Assembly: GCA_963678705.1 (NCBI GenBank)
Contig: OY783219.1
Coordinates: forward strand, 6,572,001-6,636,000
Direction: 5' to 3'
Source: Panorpa germanica
Lineage: Eukaryota; Arthropoda; Insecta; Mecoptera; Panorpidae
Length of the DNA: 64,000 bases
Within the stretch, counting starts at the first letter, position 1. Every line of letters begins with the position of its first letter. A model generated the notes under the pieces. The model searched no databases, had not been told where the DNA came from, and saw only the letters and a program-made list of their open reading frames with translations. Positions 56,336 through 64,000 of this stretch are shown piece after piece. Position numbers and translations under genes: made by a program.

Positions 56336-56845
56336 GTCTTACGTGTCTACTGGAGTCTCCCGAGCTTTTAATTTTGTTTCGAAGCTTTTCATATAGCGAT
56401 CGTCCAGTTTATTAATGAGACAACTCAGAATATAAAGTTTGTAGAGAACGACGAAAACAATATTCGAGTAGTATTCAATCTAGCCTTTATCTGACTATAT
56501 ATATAGGGTGGTTTAATAGATTTCTAATATTTTGAATGGCGTAAAAAATAAACAAGCGGTATTAATCAAGATCTCTTAATTGTATTTTAAAGTACATAAA
56601 TGTTGATTTCATTTTATATCATTTAAAATGTGTATAGTTGAAATTACGAGAGTTCGGCGGCGACACATACTTAAAACAAGTTGTATGGTATAAACTGCCG
56701 ATATAACTAAAAAGCACTGACTCACTTATTTTTCTGTAATGTATATAGAAATGAATAAAATAAAATTCTTATTATTTATACCGATTTATACCGCTCTTAT
56801 AACCTCTTTTAAGTATAAGTCGCCGACTAACTATCGTGATTTGGA

Positions 56846-57226
56846 CTATACCTTGATTATTTTTACACTCTTGTAATCTGCACTGGAAATTTTGCATGCC
56901 GCTCCGCAAGTGGTTGGTGAAATATTTTTCATTTCGTTGCTTATGTTTTCTTTTAATTCTTCAATAGTATCTGGATTATTGATGTAAACTTTGCTTTTAA
57001 GGTATCCCCAAAGGAACAAGTCCATTGCGGACAAATGCAGGCTGCGGAATGTCCAGTTTATATCACCTCTTTTGTATATCACTTTTTGGCTAAAAATTTT
57101 ACGAACTGGCGTTGCAGTTGTGGCATTAATTGTAACCGAGACGTAAATCTTTGTCAGTAAATTTATTGTTCTCCCACCTCTGTAAACAATTTGGTGAAGT
57201 GTCCTGTTTTGTGACGTTTCTATCAC
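56846..57226 (-). pseudogene. transposase C-terminal remnant (IS630/Tc1-mariner type)
   Basis: A 126-codon frame whose middle carries the block around MDLFLWGYLKSKVYINNPDT followed by IEELKENISNEMKNI. This matches the region after the last catalytic acid in a common insect group of mariner-related transposases. The usual WPPRSPDLTPLD is degraded to FRSLHLSAMD, so the D is uncertain. The N-terminal catalytic part is absent. It sits beside a worn CCCAGTAAAC-family element, but nothing proves that they belong together. Confidence 0.65.
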
Positions 57227-57409
57227 TATTGCACTTCAATTATAGTTCGCATCAACTTTATCTTCATTTGTATTCCGGCAGGTGGAGTGGTTTCGATGCA
57301 ATAGACATTTCATATGAACGACTTTGAGAAACTGAACTTTATGAACACTTTCATGACAAAAAAATCATACGCATCAATTTGATGTCAAAGAGACTCCAAA
57401 ATGTTTACT
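57184..57409. mobile_element. TIR element, CCCAGTAAAC family (short form, worn)
   Basis: Runs from TGTAAACAATTTGGTGAAGTG to GACTCCAAAATGTTTACTGTG, inverse of 38698-38931. Both termini have lost the outer CCC/GGG. Shares ATCAACTTTATCTTCATTTG and GTGGTTTCGA with that copy. Confidence 0.65.
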
Positions 57410-59925
57410 GTGATTCCTCTACCCTTTTTCTCTCTTCGCTTGAAGATAGTAACAAATATTCGCGAAGATTAAATTTGAAAAGGTTTTTAAGTAGGTTTAC
57501 GAGAATTGAAAATAATAATCGGAGAAAGATTTCAATAAGAAAAAAATATAAGTAATAAAAAGTTAATTAAAAAATCTATGAATCATACATTAGAGTCCAA
57601 GGTATACCTGTACAAAATGCCATTAAGTAGCGGATTTAAGTAACTGTTCCCATTAACGAAAGTATTTCAAGTTAATAGCATTATTAGATTTTTTGCATGA
57701 AATTTGCATCACTAATTTTACAATTAAAATGTCAGAAGATAGATGCTGGGAAATAAGAAGAAGACGAAGATTCAATAATCATTTGTTACCGTATTTAACG
57801 TATTTAGGAAATAACTGGAGATTGCTAATAGATAAAATATCATTCATTGTTAATTGATTGTTAATAGATACACAGGAAGGCAACTGTAGTTTACACAATT
57901 AATTAGTCGCGAACAAATTTGCTGTAATTTTTTATAGATTTGTTTTTTTTAATATTTCAATGGGAAAAAATATTTTGAATCTATATCTGAAGAAAAGAAT
58001 GTTTACTTCCTCTAAAAGGAACAAATTCACCGTTTAATTGTTATCGTTAAAGTTAATTAATGGATTACAATTATATTTATAAGTACAGGATATTCCAGAC
58101 ACTGTAATATTTTTTATCTAACGTTATGTTTTATTATTTAACGAAAATCTCTTACTAATATATTAGTTTAATATGTACGTATATTAACCTAACAAAATTA
58201 TCGGGAAATGTAAACTTAAAAAAACCTTTGCGGGATAATTGGGCACAAAATATAATAAAGACATCCTAATATATTATTATGCCAAATTCTATTCACAAGT
58301 TCTAAGAAATTTACAAGCCCTAAAAGAAATTATAAAAATAAATCAGTTATTTGAGGTTATGTTTCTTAACAACGCAGTGTTGTAAAGCTAGTGTAAGATA
58401 GAGGCAGCAACAATAAAGAAAACACCATCTAAGACAAGATTACCACAATGTATGTCGAAGATGGGTTGTCCAGCAGCTTCGTTGTCTGCATCATTACCTT
58501 TTGAATTATAGTCATTGACTTATTTGTCTTTAATCATTCCAGAAAGTTGGTTTAAACAATATAATTAGAGTTCTCTGCGGTGTCCAGGTGTTGGAGATCT
58601 TATCTCACTGCTGCAGTTAGCTGTGAGATGGATTTAACGAGCTCCTGGTGGAGATCAACTTATGGAGGTCAACAAACGCATCGAAACGAACACCATTGTT
58701 ATATGTGTTACTATAAAATCTCAAGGTTGGCAAAACTGAAACTTAGCGCTCACTCTGTCAGCTATAAAAGTTATTAAGGTGGCTACCCTGAAACATTACA
58801 CTTTTTTTGCTTTTTTTGCTTTTGTCGTAATTTTAGACCTATCCTGATCCTAAAATGGATCTTTGCCTCTCTTTTCGTCCTAAAAACACTAAAGTGAACC
58901 TCGTCTCATACTAAACATTATAATATGACCCTCGCTTGATTCTAAATGAAATCATAATTAAGAAATGTATTTATACCTGTGACTTGGACTTTATTGTTAA
59001 GAGATGAATATGAAATAATGAGTTAGAGAGAGATAGATAGATGCAGTAATGAGTTAGATAGAGAGGTGCACCTAGTCAGAACTTGCGTATATTTCAAGCA
59101 AATTTGGTCTTAGACGGGCAGAGGAATATAGGCCCAGAAATACAGAAGGATGAGCAGACGTTTAAGAATCTTGCATCTACGTTTGAATATTTACGTAACT
59201 GATATATTTAGACTTAAACATAACTGTGTTTAATGGGATATTAAACAAAGAAATAACAACTTAAAAATCATGAGTGTACAAATAAATATAGACTAATATT
59301 TTAAATAAATAAAAATGAAGAAAAAACTAAATTAAATTATAGTTAAAGTAAAAAAAGAAGAAATGATCATTAATATTAAAAGTAAATTAAATGTGAAAGG
59401 TTCGTGCTTGCGTTATTATTAAATATTGATAATGTAATTAAATAATGAAATGAAATTAATGAAAAAATTTGAACAGTCAAAAGAACCGCCGTAGTCGTCA
59501 CCGCGCTTCGGCTGTGCACTTCGTTCAATTGTAGTGGATTATTTGTTGTAATTGTGTTTTGGAGAATTGTTAAATGTTGTTGAATGGGTATGGAATACCT
59601 GGTGTATTTTAACAACAATTTAAATTAAATGAACGACTAACCGACAAAATGAATTAGCCGAGATTTACACCTATTATTTATGACAGCATCTTCTAAACAT
59701 TCGTAAAAAAATCGTTGTCTTTAAATTCGTTTAAATATAAGGAGGTACCTACGAAAAACTGCTGACGTATATAGCATTGATTGGCGTGTTACACGGGTGC
59801 AAAAGAGTTAGCTCAAAAGGCTCAATACACAGCCGAACATAAACGTGATCAACATTAGTTAACAAGCAAATGTCACTTGGCAGTAATTTTTATATTTGTG
59901 TGAAAAAATAAAGCCTTATTCCCAC
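57410..59925. other. no supported gene; mixed unassigned DNA
   Basis: Two GC-richer islands, 58570-58680 (around a chance ORF) and 59485-59525 (GCCGTAGTCGTCACCGCGC), stand out from the AT-rich background. The second could be a promoter or first exon on the - strand, but no splice-supported exon follows. Confidence 0.3.
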
Positions 59926-60432
59926 TCACTGTTTTGATATTTAATTTACTGTTTTTATTTAATATTGTAATCTAGATTTCAGGTTTTCGTTTAAGCATAC
60001 CTTTTCACATTTGTGTTTTAATTTAGGTTTAGTTAATTTAGTTGGTGCGTATGCATCGTTAGTAATATAAATTTTGACAGTCGACAAAATTGTATGTGAA
60101 ATAATTAAAATTGTTATTGTTAATAACAATTAGTAATAGAAATTGTTTTCTCTTCTATATTTTTCAAAAACTGACATTAAACTTCTGTTAAATATATATC
60201 CTACTACATTTTGACAGATTGTCACATTTTGGAGGTATAGTTTATTTTAATTTAATATTTTTAATTTAAAACATTGTACCTTGTAAGATTCTAAATAAAA
60301 CTAAGAGAACTTAAAAGATAAATTAAATTAAAAATGGTACTGTGAATGACTACGCGTATCGCCATATGCTAAACAATTTAAATTAAATACAAAATGCAAA
60401 ATTAAATTAAAGCAGTGAGTGGGAATGATACT
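59926..60432. mobile_element. candidate MITE with CATTCCCACTCACTG-type ends
   Basis: ATTCCCACTCACTG at 59928 is repeated in inverse orientation as CAGTGAGTGGGAAT at about 60414-60428, about 0.5 kb apart. Similar AT-rich subterminal sequence (ATTTAATTTA) occurs inside each end. No ORF; target duplication not clear. Confidence 0.55.
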
Positions 60433-62024
60433 TTATACAATAATATTTTGCTTTAATGTAAAACTAATTGTTATTATCAAATCAGTGAAAATGGGGATTT
60501 TATTTTAGCTTTAGCGTACTCTTTATAGTGTTTATATTTCTGTTTTTCTTTTTTCTTTTTACGTTCTAAAGAAACCTTAGTTCTTTATTCCCTTCTTACA
60601 AGACCACTTTAATATATAGTCCATTCCAATAAGTAGCTCTCAAAAATTCGCGAGATTTAGTATCACTTAAAAATTGACCTTCATTTAAAATTTAATTCAT
60701 TCAGACAGTTGCCAATGCTTCAGGTGTTATTGGCCCAGTGGTCACACCAGGGGGGACTCTTCCCCTTCCCTCTTCACACATCTACAGACCGCTATCAGCT
60801 TCCAAGTCACACATCTTCGGCTACTATTCTACACCAACAGATTTTGTAACAAATGCCAGCCTAATATCTGGTTCCACACGATTCACTTTACCGTTTTTTT
60901 ATACGAAATCACTAAAACACTAAACAAATAATGTATTTCAATTTATAAACGGATTCTGGAAGTCTACGTTTGATCTAGATTTACAGCGTATGGTAAAATG
61001 TGTGAATAAAATAATACAGCAATCAATTCAGTATAAAGTGGACAAATTATCATTTAAGTTTATACTTGTGCATTAAAATTTAAGTTTAGTATGATGTTGG
61101 GTCAGTTATCCTGATAGATTTTTTATTTTTAAATAATTATTTGAGTGCATCAACTTTCAAAAGTTATTACCACTTAAAACAATATATACATTTATAAACA
61201 TTTACAAAACATAATTTACAACTTATAGACACGAGTATGTGTATTTAAATAAAAAAAAGATTAAATCTGTTTTGTTGATAAAGTTTTTCAGACTTTCCCT
61301 GCTTTTAAATATCTGTCTGTATTTTTCAAGCGTAATATAGCCTTGTAATTTTTACTTTTTAGACTTATTATTACACTTATTCTACATACTTGAAAAACAT
61401 TTTTTAAATTTAAAAATATTGGTAAATACTCGTATGTTAAAAATGACGCTAAAGTTGACTCTGTTAAAAAATTGGTTTTGCCGATTTTGGCTCTTCTATT
61501 TATCTGAATAATAAAAACCAAGAAAATTATTAATTAGTATGAGTACAATTATGGCCGGAACTAGAGAGAAAAAAATATATTAAAAATTGACAAAATGGCG
61601 CGCTTTTGAAATTGAAATTCTAAAAATTGGGTTTTTTTACCAGTTATTTAATGAAAAAAATACGAAATTATTGAAATAAAAAAATGATTCTATGACTCCA
61701 ACGATAGCTATTGATGTTGTGAATAACAAATTAAAATTTCAGACGATTCGGTTGAATAGTTTTTTTTCTACAACACCATGCCAAAAAAAGTAGTTTTGAA
61801 ATAAATAAGATTAAAGTTTTAAGTATGCTTTGGCTAAATGGCCATTAATATATGTTAAAACGGCTGTAGCAACGAAACTATTGGCAGTATCCTTACAAAA
61901 GTTTAAGAATATATTCTTAAGAGACTATACTTTCGAAATAGCAAAAAAAAACAAAAATCGATTTTTTCAAAATTCTAGATTACCGTCCACCCTTAAGTTT
62001 AATCTAATTAAGCCGCAGATTAGA

Positions 62025-62044
62025 GTGTGTGTGTGTGTGTGTGT
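62025..62044. repeat. (GT)10 microsatellite
   Basis: Twenty bases of uninterrupted GT repeat. Confidence 0.9.
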
Positions 62045-63265
62045 AGAGATGTAATTTTACCAAGCATTCAATAGATGTTAGTAGTTTTACAAACATCTAA
62101 CATATATTTACAGAATCGTCGTGCCCGCATTAATCTACTCGTTTCGGTTTTTGGTAATTTGCTTTTTTACGGTATATACTATTAAAATACCGGATTAAAA
62201 AAAATCTACGTCCTCAGTCGACGTAAACGTTCTTCTTTGTGTGCCATTATATTCAGATGTACATTCACTTCAAAAGATGACGTTGACACTAATAAAATAA
62301 ATCGTTAATTGAATTTGAACGATCTCAATAAGGATATAGTCTAAGCACAACCAAAAGAATCTAAAAATTTGTGTCTAAATGCGGAAAATTGACTTAAAAG
62401 CGGGGAAAAAAACTTTTATGACTAACTATTTCTAACTTATTGGGTATAGGCAAGATACTTATTCATTTTAAATATTATTAATGATAATTTTGTTGCAAAA
62501 GAGAAAAAAATCTATAAAACCGCTTCTAACTTTTGAACTACTAGTTAAAAAAAAAAATGTTATTGATTATTAATTTTGCGTAATTTATTTAGCTTTCATT
62601 TGCCGTAAAAATAATTAAAAAATGTTCAGCAGTTATTTAGATATCGCATTAATACGATCGTGATGTCACATGAACGCTGTCAGTGCACCAAATTTCAGAA
62701 TTCTATCTCAAACTAACCTGTACTAACTTTAAAAGTTTTTATCTAAAAAGTAAATATTTTATTTTAAATAAATGTTAAATAAATGTAGTTACTTATGGTA
62801 TTATCACGAATTGCATTAACCAATTATTTGAAACCGATACACAGATTTAGGTCAATGACCTTTTCAATTTGCATTACGTTGATAATTCAGATAAGGTACA
62901 TGTTCATTATTTGCGGATATCGATACAATACATTATCCATTATTTTGATCGCAAGTATTGAAAGAATCAATTCCATTTTATCGGCATGCAAGTTATAACA
63001 AGATAAATCCATTTCCTTGTTGATGTTGCAAATATTATTGACCTGAAAGTATTGAAAGGTTGAGATAAACAAATAAATACTACTGGATGCTGGGAGAATC
63101 AAGAACTCTGTGAACCAGATGCTAGATATAAAGCGTTTTGAGCCCCTGCAAAATATCCCTAGCCGAAAATTTTCACACTTCATGGTCATTTCCTAATTAT
63201 TTACTGGTCTTTTTCAGTAATTTTTGGATATGTTTTAAAGTTAAGGCTGTTAATAAAAACTACAA

Positions 63266-63312
63266 CACGGGCGACGTCAGCGCGCGCCGCCATGTTGGAA
63301 AAATGGCGGCCA
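63266..63312. promoter_or_regulatory. GC-rich island with paired GCCGCCAT / ATGGCGGC
   Basis: CGACGTCAGCGCGCGCC is followed by GCCGCCATGTTGG and AAAAATGGCGGCC, an inverted pair of the YY1/Pho-type core (GCCAT) next to a CRE-like GACGTCA. It may be a promoter of a gene to the right or part of a repeat. Confidence 0.3.
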
Positions 63313-64000
63313 ATAACGGTTTTTAGCAATATCTCCTTACTAGTGTGTCCTACGATAAAAGTAGTTATTATCAAACTTATAGAGGACTCAATTCCCTACA
63401 AGTTTTGCGTACAATATTTTTTTGTGTGCCTTACAGTTACGGAGCTACGTCACTCCAAAGTAGGGCATCTCAATGAAAATTTTAAAATATTTCAATTTTG
63501 AGCTCAATTTTTGTTTGTTTATTTGTTATATATTATAAATTAACTATTAATATATCAACTGTTTTTAACAATAAATGTAGCCAAGTTATTGTGCTCAAGA
63601 TATACTAAGAACGTTTTTTTCAAATAGAATGTTGCACTTTTTCATGCAATTGAAGAAAAATTCTGCCCTTTAGAATATATCGTGCTTTATTGTAAAAAGT
63701 GTCGCCCTGTGTACATTGAATTAGTGACTTTTTTTTTCGCTTTTGACACTCAATTTTTATTACAAGTTATTATTAAATACCAACATACAAAAATTAACAT
63801 GATTTTTTATTACCAATTACCAACCTTAATAATAATGCATTTTTATATATGTATTTATTATTAAAGAGTATATATTTAAAGTGAATTTGTGCTCTATTCA
63901 TAACACAAAACTGGTGTAAAATACAGTGCCGAACTGGCTTAAGCATTTCAACAAGAGCGATCATTTTAAATCAACGGAAAAACGCAAAATTTCGGTGACA

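Larger units (their letters stand above)
60433..64000. other. no supported gene; AT-rich DNA with repeats
   Basis: Includes a GC-richer patch at 60715-60830 without a supportable exon, a (GT)n run at 62025-62044, and blocks around 61560-61990 and 63270-63500 whose composition suggests parts of a large interspersed repeat that I cannot classify. Confidence 0.3.

Noticed and set aside
56163-56396. 77-codon + strand ORF
   Set aside because: It is antisense to the charged-protein frame at 55916-56335, which has the more protein-like composition.
59376-59618. Possible signal-peptide exon of the Kazal gene
   Set aside because: The frame has a hydrophobic stretch, but no fitting donor, no cleavage-site pattern at the N-terminus and no link to the Kazal exons.
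1-64000. CRISPR arrays, operons, bacterial ribosome binding sites, rRNA or tRNA genes
   Set aside because: None is present that I can see; the intron-bearing genes and retrotransposons mark the window as insect nuclear DNA.

Overview
The window is nuclear DNA of an insect. It is strongly AT-rich, its genes have several exons with GT-AG introns, it holds an R2D2-type dsRNA-binding protein and a ZAD-domain protein (ZAD is an arthropod family), and it is dense in insect-type transposable elements (copia, BEL/Pao, LINE, mariner, hAT-like and other MITEs). I cannot name the species.

Layout. 0-3 kb: the 3' end of an unrecognised + strand gene, then r2d2 (two exons, + strand). 3.5-28.5 kb: six tandem ornithine decarboxylase (ODC) genes, all on the - strand, each with nine coding exons; I call them ODC-A to ODC-F in + strand order. 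ODC-F is the most conventional. ODC-A is open throughout but has lost the PLP lysine and other catalytic residues, so it is a probable pseudoenzyme. ODC-C carries two frameshifting deletions and is a pseudogene. ODC-D has Met at the PLP-phosphate arginine. ODC-E looks like a mosaic of its neighbours. Introns and spacers of the cluster are filled with short DNA transposons and LINE fragments.

29.0-36.3 kb: a rearranged tandem array of a gag-only BEL/Pao-like retrotransposon with near-identical units, one missing almost all of its 5' LTR and one inverted LTR end. 37-38.9 kb: two TIR elements of one family. 40.8-41.5 kb: a three-exon ZAD protein without zinc fingers (+ strand). 42.4-49.7 kb: the 3' nine exons of a multi-Kazal protease-inhibitor-like gene (- strand). 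Its intron contains an apparently complete copia element with identical 123-bp LTRs, a 5-bp target duplication and an open 1,300-residue polyprotein. 49.7-64 kb: no convincing functional gene, but hAT-like MITEs, more copies of the ODC-region MITE, a dense cluster of CCAGGT motifs (53.7-54.4 kb), a probable pseudogene of a charged protein, and a transposase remnant.

Functional reading: r2d2 belongs to the siRNA pathway, the ODC array to polyamine synthesis or its control. The two are neighbours only; nothing here links them. Exon joins were made by eye from splice consensus, reading frame and comparison among the six copies. Residue numbers for ODC follow the mouse/trypanosome enzyme as I remember it.
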